A DNA stretch of 64,000 bases from an uncultured Clostridia bacterium (GCA_934444735.1 CAKSDE010000009.1:53672-117671), one strand, 5' to 3'; shown: positions 53,267 to 62,210, numbered from the stretch's first letter. Notes: generated by a model from the letters alone, not told the origin. Numbers and translations are program-made.

Positions 53267-54282
53267 CTTTTGTTCTCCTTCACCAAAATATCCCTGATAA
53301 TAATATTACCCCTTTTAATTCTTTTATCTCTTTTTATAATCAAATCTATATTCATCTCATTTTTCAAGCGGGTAATATTCGATTTTTTGTTGCCGATAAG
53401 CTTCGATATATCACTCGGATTTACCGCCGCAGTCACAGTCGAATCCATTTTTGCCGCCGCCCTTATGCGCTCATAAAATATCCTGCTTTGGCAAAGCTCA
53501 CGAAACGCACTGTGAAAAGGCCCGGCAACATACATTCCCCCGGGCGATATTTCCTCTGTTACCGCCAAAGCAACGCGTATAACCGGAATATTTTTTTTAT
53601 CGAATTTCTCCAAAAGCTTTGCCGTCAAATCAACTGCGTCCTCCAAGCTCTGCGGCGCATAATCGCCCGCTCTGTACATCTCGCAAAGCCTTGTATCCTC
53701 TATAACCAAAGTCGGATAAATCCGCACGCAATCGGGCTTTAGGGCGATAATCTCATCTGCTGTTTTGAGCGATTTTTCGGGTGTATCTTTGGGGAGTCCC
53801 GTCATCATCTGCAAGCCTAAACGGAATCCGTACCGCTTTATCAGCTTTGAGGCTTTTTTCACATCTTCGGGAGTATGTCCGCGGTTCGATGCCGCCAAAA
53901 CCTCTTTGTCCATGCTCTGCACACCCAGCTCAATATCCCGCACACCGAAGCTTTTTAGCTGTTCCAATATATGCTCATCAATATAATCGGGGCGCGTGGA
54001 AATTCTTATCCCCGAGACCGCGCCCTTTTTGACATATTCATACGCAAGCTGCAAATATCTTTTTCTTACGCTTTCCTCAATCCCGGTAAAGCTCCCACCG
54101 AAAAATGCTATCTCTTTTTCCGTATCCTCAGGGATTGTCCTCAAATGCTCATCGATTATGCTCCGAATTTGCTCATCGTCCAAATCCTTTAAAACTCCGG
54201 TTATGTGCTTCTGATTACAGAATACGCAGTCAAACGGACAGCCTCTGTGCGGAACAAATATCGGTATATTGCAGTGTTTCAT
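53257..54282 (-). CDS. Radical SAM protein, Elp3/YhcC-like
   Basis: The 341 residues carry the radical SAM motif CPFDCVFCNQ (Cys15, Cys19, Cys22), then IAFFGGSFTGIEESVRKRYL and GIRISTRPDYIDEHILEQLK, typical of the Elongator-protein-3-like branch, and LGVQSMDKEVLAASNRGHT. No C-terminal acetyltransferase domain like that of Elp3 is seen; the tail is basic (IIKRDKRIKRGN). Proteins of this kind are commonly encoded between rnc and smc in Clostridia; the substrate is not known. ATG 54282 overlaps the rnc stop by one base (TGATG), and its 3' end overlaps smc by ten bases, so it sits coupled inside the operon. Confidence 0.87.
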   Translation of the reverse strand: MKHCNIPIFVPHRGCPFDCVFCNQKHITGVLKDLDDEQIRSIIDEHLRTIPEDTEKEIAFFGGSFTGIEESVRKRYLQLAYEYVKKGAVSGIRISTRPDYIDEHILEQLKSFGVRDIELGVQSMDKEVLAASNRGHTPEDVKKASKLIKRYGFRLGLQMMTGLPKDTPEKSLKTADEIIALKPDCVRIYPTLVIEDTRLCEMYRAGDYAPQSLEDAVDLTAKLLEKFDKKNIPVIRVALAVTEEISPGGMYVAGPFHSAFRELCQSRIFYERIRAAAKMDSTVTAAVNPSDISKLIGNKKSNITRLKNEMNIDLIIKRDKRIKRGNIIIRDILVKENKRCI

Positions 54283-54983
54283 CAAAGCTCACCCATGTCC
54301 TCTAACGCTGTTTTTGCCGCGTTTTGTTCCGCCTCTTTTTTATTCGAGCCTTCGCCGCGGTTTAAGTAATTCTCGTTCATAAGAACCTCGACCACAAAAC
54401 GCTTATCATGATCCGGGCCGTCCTCGCTTATTACTTTGTAGGTCACGATACCGCGGTTTCTTTTCTGAACCGCCTCCTGGAGCATCGTCTTATAATCATG
54501 ATAAAACTTTCCTTTCATGCCCTCTTCAAGCTCATTTCTCATATGTGATATAACCCACTTTTCCGCCGTATTAAAATTGCTGTCCAGATAAATCGCTGCA
54601 AGCACCGCCTCAAACGCGTCGGATAAAATGGAACTTCTTTCTCTGCCGCCCGACAGCTCCTCGCCGCGTCCGAGCCGTAGATATTCGCCGAATCCGAGCC
54701 GTTTTGCGATCTTCGCCAATGACTCCTCACACACCAGTGATGCTCTTATTTTTGACAAAATACCCTCGCTGACATTTGAAAGCCTTTTATACAAAAACTT
54801 GCTCACCGCCAGTCCCAAAACCGAATCTCCCAAAAATTCCAGTCTTTCATTGCATGCACACTTCTTTTCATTGGCATAGGAACTATGCGTAAGCGCTGTT
54901 CTTAAGAGCGCAACATTTTTAAACTCATAATCGGCTATTTTTCTTATTTCCTTCAACCCAATCATCTCTTTTCTTTTTTTCAT
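54282..54983 (-). CDS. rnc: Ribonuclease III
   Basis: RNase III cuts double-stranded RNA, including the rRNA precursor. The 233-residue protein has the catalytic motif NERLEFLGDSVLGLAVS (about 45-61) and the second acidic site DAFEAVLAAIYLDSNF. The C-terminal ~70 residues form the double-stranded RNA-binding domain (DYKTMLQEAVQKRNRGIVTY and GSNKKEAEQNAAKTALE). It is located in the usual acpP/fabF-rnc-smc-ftsY order. The start is either ATG 54983 or ATG 54965 (MIGLKEIR); I keep the longer one. Confidence 0.95.
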   Translation of the reverse strand: MKKRKEMIGLKEIRKIADYEFKNVALLRTALTHSSYANEKKCACNERLEFLGDSVLGLAVSKFLYKRLSNVSEGILSKIRASLVCEESLAKIAKRLGFGEYLRLGRGEELSGGRERSSILSDAFEAVLAAIYLDSNFNTAEKWVISHMRNELEEGMKGKFYHDYKTMLQEAVQKRNRGIVTYKVISEDGPDHDKRFVVEVLMNENYLNRGEGSNKKEAEQNAAKTALEDMGEL

Positions 54984-55030
54984 ATACAGAATTTGACATT
55001 CAGGGCAAAAACCATGAATGTCAAATCACC

Positions 55031-56269
55031 TTACTCGCCGTATTTTTTTAATATTACCGCAGAATTATGTCCGCCGAATCCAAGTGAATTGGACATAGCA
55101 TACTCAATATCTGCTTTTCTTCCCACATTCGGAACTATATCCAGATCACATTCCGGATCGGGTGTATTGTAGTTTATCGTTGCCGGGACAAAGCCCTCTT
55201 TTAATGCCAGCGCGCAGATAATCGCCTCAATTCCGCCTGCCGCACCCAAAAGATGCCCCGTCATCGACTTTGTCGAGCTGACCATCAGCTTTTTGCTGTG
55301 CTCGCCGAACACCTTCTTAATCGCCTGTGTTTCAAAGCTGTCGTTATATTTCGTAGATGTTCCGTGTGCATTTATATAATCGATTTTGTCGGGGGTTATC
55401 CCTGCCGAATTGAGTGCAAATTCCATAGCCTTTGCACCGCCCTCACCGCCCGGTGCCGGGCTTGTGATATGATATGCATCGTTTGTTATGCCGTAGCCGA
55501 CAAGCTCGCATATAATATTTGCGCCTCTTTTTTTAGCGTGCTCCAGCTCTTCCAAAACCAAAAATCCTGCGCCCTCGCCCATAACGAATCCGTCGCGCTC
55601 AAGATCAAACGGACGTGAGGCAAGTTTTGGATTATCGTTATTCTGTGACATTGCCTTCATACTGCAAAATCCCGCAAATGCAAGCGGCGTTATTGTCGCC
55701 TCCGCACCGCCTGCGATAATCGCGTCGCACTCGCCGCGCTTTATTATATTAAACGCATTTCCGATAGCATTCGTACCCGATGCGCACGCCGCAACCACGT
55801 TTTCGTTTGCACCTTTCGCGCCCAGATGTATCGCAATCTGCGCCGCCGCCATATTTGAAATCATCATCGGCACAAAAAACGGGCTTACTCTTCCCGGGCC
55901 TTTTGTCATAAGCGTTTCATGCTGTGTTTCAAGCGTTTCGATTCCGCCGACTCCCGAACCTGTTATTACGCCGATTCTCCAGGGATCTTCCTTTTCCATA
56001 TCAAGTCCCGAATTTTCAAAAGCCTCGCGCGCCGCGATAAATCCGAACTGGGTATATCTGTCCATTTTGCGCGCGTCCTTTTTATCTATATATTCCGCTG
56101 CATCAAAATCCTTGATTTCAGCCGCAATTTTGCACTTAAAATCCGTCACGTCAAACGCGGTTATGGTGTCCACACCGTTTCTTCCCTCTTTTATGCCGTC
56201 CCAAAAATCATTGCAGTTTTTTCCTATCGGCGTAATTGCTCCCACGCCGGTTACAACAACTCGTTTCAT
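55031..56269 (-). CDS. fabF: 3-oxoacyl-[acyl-carrier-protein] synthase II FabF
   Basis: FabF condenses malonyl-ACP with acyl-ACP in the elongation step of fatty acid synthesis. The Cys-His-His triad is visible in VVAACASGTNAIGNAF, YINAHGTSTKYND and STKSMTGHLLGAAGG. ATG 56269 (MKRVVVTGVGAITPIG) has GGAG six bases upstream; the in-frame ATG 56281 is less likely. The length is 412 residues, as usual. It lies after acpP with the repeat R8 in the 205-base gap. The gene may be read from the main operon or from an extra promoter, which I do not see. Confidence 0.96.
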   Translation of the reverse strand: MKRVVVTGVGAITPIGKNCNDFWDGIKEGRNGVDTITAFDVTDFKCKIAAEIKDFDAAEYIDKKDARKMDRYTQFGFIAAREAFENSGLDMEKEDPWRIGVITGSGVGGIETLETQHETLMTKGPGRVSPFFVPMMISNMAAAQIAIHLGAKGANENVVAACASGTNAIGNAFNIIKRGECDAIIAGGAEATITPLAFAGFCSMKAMSQNNDNPKLASRPFDLERDGFVMGEGAGFLVLEELEHAKKRGANIICELVGYGITNDAYHITSPAPGGEGGAKAMEFALNSAGITPDKIDYINAHGTSTKYNDSFETQAIKKVFGEHSKKLMVSSTKSMTGHLLGAAGGIEAIICALALKEGFVPATINYNTPDPECDLDIVPNVGRKADIEYAMSNSLGFGGHNSAVILKKYGE

Positions 56270-56379
56270 AAATATCTCCATTCCGCCGCACTAAAAAATC
56301 GGCACCATTAATCTGTTTTAATCTATCTAAATTTTAATTATCTTTTTCTGTTTTTTTTAAAGTCCTTGCTTTTTTTGGA

Positions 56380-56461
56380 GGGGATAGGAAAAAAGCTTTG
56401 GAATACCCTACGGCGTACAGAGATACGCTTAAAGTCAATTCCGAAGTTTTTTAATATCCCC
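56380..56461. repeat. Dispersed repeat, 82-bp copy inside the fab operon (R8)
   Basis: It begins GGGGATAGGAAAAAAGCTTT and ends CGAAGTTTTTTAATATCCCC, with ATACCCTACGGCGTACAG inside, which is the reverse complement of a block in R7. It sits in the acpP-fabF gap and could form a long hairpin in the transcript. Confidence 0.75.
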
Positions 56462-56474
56462 GTCCCGAAGCTTT

Positions 56475-56702
56475 CTACTCTCTGTCCTTTATATAATTAT
56501 AAGCATCTCCTACAGTAGAAATCTTTTCTGCGTCCTCATCGGGGATCTCAATATCAAATTCACTTTCCAAACCCATGATAAGTTCAACTATGTCCAATGA
56601 ATCAGCGCCGAGATCTTCAACAAATGAAGCGTCCATTGTAACCGCAGATTCATCAACCCCCAATTGTTCAGCAATAACTTGCTTTACCTTTTCAAATTCC
56701 AT
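56475..56702 (-). CDS. acpP: Acyl carrier protein
   Basis: ACP carries growing acyl chains on a 4'-phosphopantetheine arm. The 75-residue acidic protein has the attachment serine Ser35 in EDLGADSLDIVELIMGLE, and the remaining helices match the family. ATG 56702 (MEFEKVKQVI) has GGAGG eight bases upstream; a GTG in frame nine bases earlier is inside that ribosome site. It lies between fabG and fabF as in many Bacillota. Confidence 0.97.
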   Translation of the reverse strand: MEFEKVKQVIAEQLGVDESAVTMDASFVEDLGADSLDIVELIMGLESEFDIEIPDEDAEKISTVGDAYNYIKDRE

Positions 56703-56745
56703 CCTACTCACCTCCCTTCAATGCATAAATTTATGTTAATGTATT

Positions 56746-57486
56746 TTACATTACAAGTCCGCCGTCAACGTTTATCGTCTGACCGGTGATATATCCCGAA
56801 AGATCCGAGGCTAAAAACAGAACCGCTTTTGCCACGTCCTCCGCCGTTCCGAATCTCGAAAGCGGAATTGAATCATAATAGCGTTTTTTAACATCGTCCG
56901 TCAAAACATCTGTCATATGCGACTCGATAAATCCCGGAGCTACGGCATTACAGCGGATATTTCTCGAAGAAAACTCCTTTGCCGTTGTCTTGGTAAGTCC
57001 GATAAGCCCTGCCTTTGATGCCGAATAATTCGCCTGACCGACATTTCCTATCTCTCCCACAACCGACGCGATATTTATAATCGAGCCGCTCCTTTTTTTC
57101 ATCATAACCTTAGACACTGCCTTTATGCAGTTGAATGCACCTTTAAGATTGACGTCCATAACCAAATCCCAATCATCTTCGGACATCCTGAGCATCAGTC
57201 CGTCGCGCGTAACACCCGCATTATTTACCCATATATCGATACCGCCGAAGGTGTCCTTTGCGGCATTGACCGTTTCTTCAACATCAGCCGGATTTCTGAC
57301 GTCACCTCTTACGACAATCGCTCTTACTCCGAGCGCCTCAATCTCTTTTTTTGTATCGTCCGCATAATCCGAACCGGGGACATCGTTAATCACAATATCC
57401 GCACCGTTTTCGGCAAGCTTTAAGGCAATCGCCTTTCCGATTCCTCTGCCTGCACCGGTTACAACAGCAACTTTTCCTTTTAACAT
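56746..57486 (-). CDS. fabG: 3-oxoacyl-[acyl-carrier-protein] reductase FabG
   Basis: FabG reduces 3-oxoacyl-ACP with NADPH. The 246-residue short-chain dehydrogenase has the cofactor loop TGAGRGIGKAIA (about 10-21), NNAGVTRDGLMLRM, and the active-site serine and Tyr-x-x-x-Lys in IINIASVVGEIGNVGQANYSASKAG. The start is ATG 57486 with GGAGG at proper spacing; the frame remains open upstream to 57552 but without a site. It follows fabD after 98 bases and precedes acpP. Confidence 0.96.
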   Translation of the reverse strand: MLKGKVAVVTGAGRGIGKAIALKLAENGADIVINDVPGSDYADDTKKEIEALGVRAIVVRGDVRNPADVEETVNAAKDTFGGIDIWVNNAGVTRDGLMLRMSEDDWDLVMDVNLKGAFNCIKAVSKVMMKKRSGSIINIASVVGEIGNVGQANYSASKAGLIGLTKTTAKEFSSRNIRCNAVAPGFIESHMTDVLTDDVKKRYYDSIPLSRFGTAEDVAKAVLFLASDLSGYITGQTINVDGGLVM

Positions 57487-57584
57487 ATAAAATCCTCCGT
57501 TTTTTTCGCTTATACAAATAAAAGAATATTGTGCCCTATATATTGTATACATTATTCTCTGATTTGTAAAGAGTTTTTTTTAAA

Positions 57585-58517
57585 TTATTTTACTCCTTCG
57601 AGTGTTTTTTCCAAGCTTTGCATATCTTCAACGTTAAATACCCTGACTTCTTTATCTATTTTTCTGATAAATCCCGACAAAGTTTTGCCCGGTCCGATCT
57701 CTATAAAGGTATCCGCACCGTCCGAAATCATTCTTCTTATGCTTTCCTCCCAGCGTACCGAGTTCGATACCTGAAGCTTTAAAAGCTCTTTTACGTCCTC
57801 TTTTTTCGCCACATAATCCGCGGTAACGTTCGTTATTACCGGAATGTTCATGTCAAAAATCGTGGTATTTTCAAGCTCCTTTGCCAGCTTTTCGCCGGCG
57901 CCTTTTAGCATTGAGCAGTGAAACGGTGCCGAAACGGCAAGCTTCATAGCTCTTTTTGCGCCCATATCCTTTGCAATATCACAAGCCTTATCGATCGCAC
58001 CGACCTCGCCCGAAACAACAATCTGACCGGGGCAGTTAAAGTTTGCCGGCTCGCATATTCCGAACTCCGACGCCTTTTTGCAGACCTCTTTTACATCTTC
58101 CGGCGAAAGTCCGAGAATTGCCGCCATTGCGCCGACTCCCTCCGGCACCTCCTCCTGCATGAACTTTCCTCTTTTTTTAACCAACCGCACGCTGTCCGAA
58201 AATGCGAACGTACCCGATGCAACATGTGCCGAATATTCGCCCAGGCTAAGCCCCGCCGCGATGTCGGCGTGTACGCCTTGCTCTTCCAAGACACGCAGTG
58301 CAGCAATGCTCATTGTGACAATCGCCGGCTGTGTATTTTCGGTGAGCATCAGTGTTTTCTCATCTCCCGAAAATATCATTTCCTTTATGTCGAATCCTAT
58401 CGCGTCCGACGCCTCCTCAAATGTTCTCTTTGCTATATCGAAATTCTCCGAAAGCTCTTTTCCCATACCGATTTTCTGTGCGCCCTGTCCGGCAAACACA
58501 AATGCAGTTTTTCCCAT
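57585..58517 (-). CDS. fabD: Malonyl-CoA:ACP transacylase FabD
   Basis: FabD loads malonyl groups onto ACP. The 310 residues start with FVFAGQGAQKIGMGKEL. The nucleophile motif GLSLGEYSAH holds the active serine, VSAPFHCSML supplies the histidine, and IEIGPGKTLSGF is the conserved C-terminal block. A good AAAGGA precedes the ATG. It follows fabK after 66 bases. Confidence 0.96.
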   Translation of the reverse strand: MGKTAFVFAGQGAQKIGMGKELSENFDIAKRTFEEASDAIGFDIKEMIFSGDEKTLMLTENTQPAIVTMSIAALRVLEEQGVHADIAAGLSLGEYSAHVASGTFAFSDSVRLVKKRGKFMQEEVPEGVGAMAAILGLSPEDVKEVCKKASEFGICEPANFNCPGQIVVSGEVGAIDKACDIAKDMGAKRAMKLAVSAPFHCSMLKGAGEKLAKELENTTIFDMNIPVITNVTADYVAKKEDVKELLKLQVSNSVRWEESIRRMISDGADTFIEIGPGKTLSGFIRKIDKEVRVFNVEDMQSLEKTLEGVK

Positions 58518-58583
58518 AGTTTCCGCATCCTTTCTTTAGTAAATTAAAAGGTTTTACATATCTTTAAAAAAGACACACCTCTG

Positions 58584-59522
58584 TTATTTCAATTTTTCCG
58601 TTACGCTCTCAATCACGCCGCTATCGTCAAAAAGCTCTTTTATAATCTCGGCGCACGGCTCTATCGCCTTTACCATAGCCGCAGACTGTCCTGCCATAAG
58701 TGAGCCTGTTTCGGTGTCACCCTCTAAAAATGCACGCTTTAAGCCGCCAACTCCGAGCGCCTCGATAGCTTCTCTGTCCGCGCCCTCTTTTTCCAGTTTC
58801 TCATATTCGCGTGTGAGCTTATTTTTCAGTGCACGAACCGGCGCACCGGTCGATCTGCCCGTTACCACAGCATCTCTTTCTTTCGCCTTTATAACGGCAT
58901 TTTTGTAGTTCTCATGTGCAATACATTCATCGGAGCAGATAAATCTCGTTCCGACCTGCACACCGTCCGCACCGAGTGCAAATGCCGCAACAACACCTCT
59001 TGCATCGGCAATTCCGCCGGCGGCAACCACCGGTATATCTACCGCATCGCATACCTGAGGGATTAAAACCATCGTCGTAAGCTCGCCTATATGTCCGCCG
59101 GCTTCCGTACCCTCTGCGATAATCGCGTCAACTCCGCTTTTTTCCAGTCTTTTGGCAAGCATCGCGCTCGCTACGACCGGCATTACCTTTATTCCCGCAT
59201 TTTTCAGGCTCTCAACATATTTTCCGGGATTCCCGGCACCTGTTATAACAACAGCAGGCTTTTCCTCCAAAAGCATCTGCATAACATCGTCCGCAAAAGG
59301 CGACATCAGCATGACATTTACGCCGAACGGCTTATCTGTAAGCGTTCTTGCTTTTTTTATCTCGTCACGCACAACGTCTGCCGGTGCGCCGCCTGCCGCA
59401 ATCACACCCAGTCCGCCTGCCTCGCTTACCGCCGCTGCCAACTCGGAAGTCGCAACCCAAGCCATTCCGCCTTGTATAATCGGGTATTCGATACCCAAAA
59501 GCTCGCATAATCTTGTTTTCAT
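58584..59522 (-). CDS. fabK: Enoyl-[acyl-carrier-protein] reductase FabK
   Basis: FabK is the flavin-dependent enoyl-ACP reductase of many Bacillota and completes each elongation cycle; no FabI gene is seen in the window. The 312 residues are the nitronate-monooxygenase-like TIM barrel. IIQGGMAWVATSELAAAVSE is the family start, VVITGAGNPGKYV and IAEGTEAGGHIGELTTM carry the FMN site, and IPVVAAGGIADARGVVAAFA and ALGADGVQVGTRFI complete it. AAAGGAGAG precedes the ATG. It lies between fabH and fabD. Confidence 0.95.
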   Translation of the reverse strand: MKTRLCELLGIEYPIIQGGMAWVATSELAAAVSEAGGLGVIAAGGAPADVVRDEIKKARTLTDKPFGVNVMLMSPFADDVMQMLLEEKPAVVITGAGNPGKYVESLKNAGIKVMPVVASAMLAKRLEKSGVDAIIAEGTEAGGHIGELTTMVLIPQVCDAVDIPVVAAGGIADARGVVAAFALGADGVQVGTRFICSDECIAHENYKNAVIKAKERDAVVTGRSTGAPVRALKNKLTREYEKLEKEGADREAIEALGVGGLKRAFLEGDTETGSLMAGQSAAMVKAIEPCAEIIKELFDDSGVIESVTEKLK

Positions 59523-59536
59523 ATTTATACTCTCCT

Positions 59537-60514
59537 TTACAGTTCAAGTAAGGCTGCGCCCCATGTCAGTCCGCCGCCGAAGCCTACCAGAACGATTTTA
59601 TCTCCTTTTTTGGCATATCCCTTTTCTACCGCCTCGCAAAGTGCAACAGGGATTGATGCCGATGATGTATTTGCATATTCTTCAAGGTTTAGATATACCT
59701 TATCCATCGAGATTCCCATTCTTTTAACGGCACTTTCGACGATTCGTCTGTTTGCCTGGTGCGGTACTACCAAAGCAATGTCTGAAAACTCAACTCCCGC
59801 CTTTTCCACTACATTAAATGCCGCTTTTTCCATAGCTTTTACGGCAAATTTCATAACCTCACCGCCCGCCATCCAGACGGTGTGCGGATTACCGCTGATT
59901 CTCTTTTCTATCTGTTCCGCGTCTGCTCTGTAAGCAAGGCTTGTAAGCTTGTCACCGTCTTTGCCTTTAGCTCCTATATCACACGCCATAACTCCCGGTG
60001 TTTCGGATTTTTCCAAAACAACCGCACCTGCCGCGTCCCCGAACAAAATACAGGTCGAGCGGTCTTTATAGTCGGTCGCCTTGCTGAGTGCGTCCGCACC
60101 GATTATAAGCGCATTTTTGTATGTTCCGTTTTCAATGAACTGCTTTGCAATATTCATCGCCGTTACAAATCCCGAGCAAGCCGCATTTATATCAAATGCC
60201 GCGGCATTATCCGCCTCTATATTCTTTTGTACGACGCACGCGCATGACGGCGTAAAATAGTCGGGTGTAACCGTTGCGAGTATTATCAGCTCCAGCTCGT
60301 CTGCCGGCATATTTGCACTTGCAAGCGCCTTTTTTGCCGCCTCTGTCGCGATGTCGGTTGTAAATTGATCATCGGCGCATATATGCCGTCTTTTTACGCC
60401 TGTTCTCTGCACAATCCATTCATCGCTTGTATCTACAATGCTTTCCATATATGTGTTGTCATACACCTTTTCGGGGGCATAACACCCCATGCCAATAATT
60501 TTTGCATAACTCAT
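59537..60514 (-). CDS. fabH: 3-oxoacyl-[acyl-carrier-protein] synthase III FabH
   Basis: FabH starts fatty acid synthesis by condensing an acyl-CoA primer with malonyl-ACP. The 325 residues have the triad Cys (FDINAACSGFVTAM), His (VPHQANRRI) and Asn (NTSSASIPVAL). The start MSYAKIIGMGCYAPE is typical, and the protein ends GLTWGAALLEL. It begins two bases after the plsX stop, so the pair is co-translated. Branched-chain versus straight primer preference cannot be judged from sequence. Confidence 0.96.
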   Translation of the reverse strand: MSYAKIIGMGCYAPEKVYDNTYMESIVDTSDEWIVQRTGVKRRHICADDQFTTDIATEAAKKALASANMPADELELIILATVTPDYFTPSCACVVQKNIEADNAAAFDINAACSGFVTAMNIAKQFIENGTYKNALIIGADALSKATDYKDRSTCILFGDAAGAVVLEKSETPGVMACDIGAKGKDGDKLTSLAYRADAEQIEKRISGNPHTVWMAGGEVMKFAVKAMEKAAFNVVEKAGVEFSDIALVVPHQANRRIVESAVKRMGISMDKVYLNLEEYANTSSASIPVALCEAVEKGYAKKGDKIVLVGFGGGLTWGAALLEL

Positions 60515-60516
60515 TA

Positions 60517-61545
60517 TCAGTCATTCCTTTCCGTATCGGTTTCTGTTTGATTTTCTTCCCGAAGTATTCTTTCTATATCTCCCGTTATGTCACCCATAAC
60601 GAACTTTTCTATCTTCATAAGTGCGGTATATGCCGCTTTTGTATCGGACGCGCCGTGTCCTTTAACAATCGGCTTTTTCATTCCGATTAAAGGCGCTCCG
60701 CCGTATTCTCTGTAGTCCATCTGTTTTTTCAAGCCCTTTAATCCTTTAAAAACACAGAGTGCGCCCAGTTTTTTAATAATTCCGCCCGAAAAAATCTCCT
60801 TTAAGCTCTTCCCGACAACCTTTCCCATACCTTCGAGCGTTTTTAATATCACATTACCTACAAAACCGTCACATACTATAACGTCGGCCTTGCCCTCCAT
60901 AAATTCACGCCCCTCGATATTGCCGATAAAGTTCAAATTATACGGATTATTTTTCAAAATCTCATAGGCTTCCTTTGTAAGATTATTTCCTTTTTCTTCC
61001 TCTTCTCCGTTATTCACCAATCCCACCTTAGGATTAGCCTTTCCCTCTACCTTATTCATGTAAATGCTCCCCATAAGAGCAAATTCCAAAAGATTGCGTG
61101 CCTTGCAGTTGGTGTTTGCACCGGCGTCAATCAAAAGCCTTGCACCCGAACCCGTTGGGATCATCGTGCCGATTGCCGGACGGGAGATGCCCTTTATCCT
61201 GCCGACTATCATAAGTCCTGCTGTCAAGAGAGCGCCTGTGCTTCCCATTGAAAACAGTGCGTCCGCGCGTCCCTCTTTTAAAAGCCTTGCACCGACTACC
61301 ATAGACGAATCCTTTTTCGCACGCACCGCCTTTACCGGCTCATCATGGTTTGTTATGACTTCTTTGCAGTCAACAATTTCAATTTTTTTTGAGTCATATT
61401 CATATTTTTTAAGCTCGCGTTCCAAAATTTCCTTTTTACCGGTGAAAATGATGTCCATGCCTCTGTCCTTTGAGGCTCTGATTCCCGCCTCAATCGGCAC
61501 CTGCGGTGCATCATCTCCGCCCATTGCGTCAATAATAATCTTCAT
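60517..61545 (-). CDS. plsX: Phosphate acyltransferase PlsX
   Basis: PlsX converts acyl-ACP to acyl-phosphate, the first step of phosphatidic acid synthesis with PlsY. The 342 residues carry the family landmarks IIDAMGGDDAPQVPIEAGI at the start, ALFSMGSTGALLTAGL, RLLIDAGANTNCKARNLLEF, ADVIVCDGFVGNVILKTLEG and YGGAPLIGM. It is about 31 bases after fapR, the classic fapR-plsX order. The C-terminal acidic end (RILREENQTETDTERND) is longer than in Bacillus. Confidence 0.97.
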   Translation of the reverse strand: MKIIIDAMGGDDAPQVPIEAGIRASKDRGMDIIFTGKKEILERELKKYEYDSKKIEIVDCKEVITNHDEPVKAVRAKKDSSMVVGARLLKEGRADALFSMGSTGALLTAGLMIVGRIKGISRPAIGTMIPTGSGARLLIDAGANTNCKARNLLEFALMGSIYMNKVEGKANPKVGLVNNGEEEEKGNNLTKEAYEILKNNPYNLNFIGNIEGREFMEGKADVIVCDGFVGNVILKTLEGMGKVVGKSLKEIFSGGIIKKLGALCVFKGLKGLKKQMDYREYGGAPLIGMKKPIVKGHGASDTKAAYTALMKIEKFVMGDITGDIERILREENQTETDTERND

Positions 61546-61576
61546 TTAATATGTCCGTCCTTTCCGAAAATACGCT

Positions 61577-62110
61577 CTACTCTTTCACCGAAAGCTTAAA
61601 TTTGCTTCTGAAAACCTCAACCCGATTCATGCGCATTTTTACCCAGACAATATATTCGCTGTTTTTGGTTCTTACAACCTCAATTTTTGCTATAAGCCTT
61701 TCACCCCTGTGAACTTCTTTTATATATTTCACATTTGCCACACATATCAAAGCTCTGTTCGTATTTATAATATTCAGCGCCAGATCCTCTGCAATACCGA
61801 ACATTTCCTGTCCCTTTATGACGTCAGTCCCCTCATATACCGCGGCATCTTTCGTTTCCACAATAGATACCCCGTCATGAAAAAGCTCCATATCCACAAT
61901 CTCCGCCGTATTATTCTTCGACCTGTTTTTTGCCATCTTCTGTATGCGTTCCCTGTATTCGTTAATTCCCAGCTCACGTCTGTCGGTTCTTATCGTGGCA
62001 ACGCTCACATTAAGCATTCCTGCAAGTTCATCGTCCTTTATAAACGGATTGCTCTCTATAATTGCCATGAGCTTTTTATGCCGCTCTTTTTTCATTTGTG
62101 TTCTTACCAC
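61577..62110 (-). CDS. fapR: Transcription factor FapR, repressor of fatty acid and phospholipid synthesis
   Basis: FapR represses membrane-lipid genes and is released by malonyl-CoA. The 177 residues have an N-terminal helix-turn-helix (about 15-50; KDDELAGMLNVSVATIRTD), the linker helix, and a hot-dog-fold effector domain whose later strands include DLALNIINTNRALICVANVK and KEVHRGERLIAKIEV. The start is GTG 62110, near a GGGGGCGG; an ATG at 62095 is an alternative. It heads the operon and lies just downstream of the FapR-like operator at 62154-62170, so it probably regulates itself as in Bacillus. Confidence 0.95.
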   Translation of the reverse strand: MVRTQMKKERHKKLMAIIESNPFIKDDELAGMLNVSVATIRTDRRELGINEYRERIQKMAKNRSKNNTAEIVDMELFHDGVSIVETKDAAVYEGTDVIKGQEMFGIAEDLALNIINTNRALICVANVKYIKEVHRGERLIAKIEVVRTKNSEYIVWVKMRMNRVEVFRSKFKLSVKE

Positions 62111-62153
62111 AAAACCGCCCCCACGAAATTTAATATCACGTTGCTACCTATTA

Positions 62154-62170
62154 TTATCACCTGGTGTTAA
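62154..62170. promoter_or_regulatory. Putative FapR operator
   Basis: The 17-bp imperfect palindrome TTATCACCTGGTGTTAA agrees at 13 of 17 positions with the Bacillus FapR site TTAGTACCTAGTCTTAA (comparison from memory of the known box). It begins a few bases downstream of the predicted fapR transcription start, the usual place for FapR repression. Confidence 0.65.
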
Positions 62171-62181
62171 CAACTACCGTT

Positions 62182-62210
62182 ATTATACTATATTTTCCAA
62201 ACAAAATCAA
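62182..62210 (-). promoter_or_regulatory. Promoter of the fapR operon
   Basis: On the minus strand TTGATT (62205-62210), 17 bases, TATAAT (62182-62187). The predicted start is near 62175, immediately before the operator. Confidence 0.7.
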
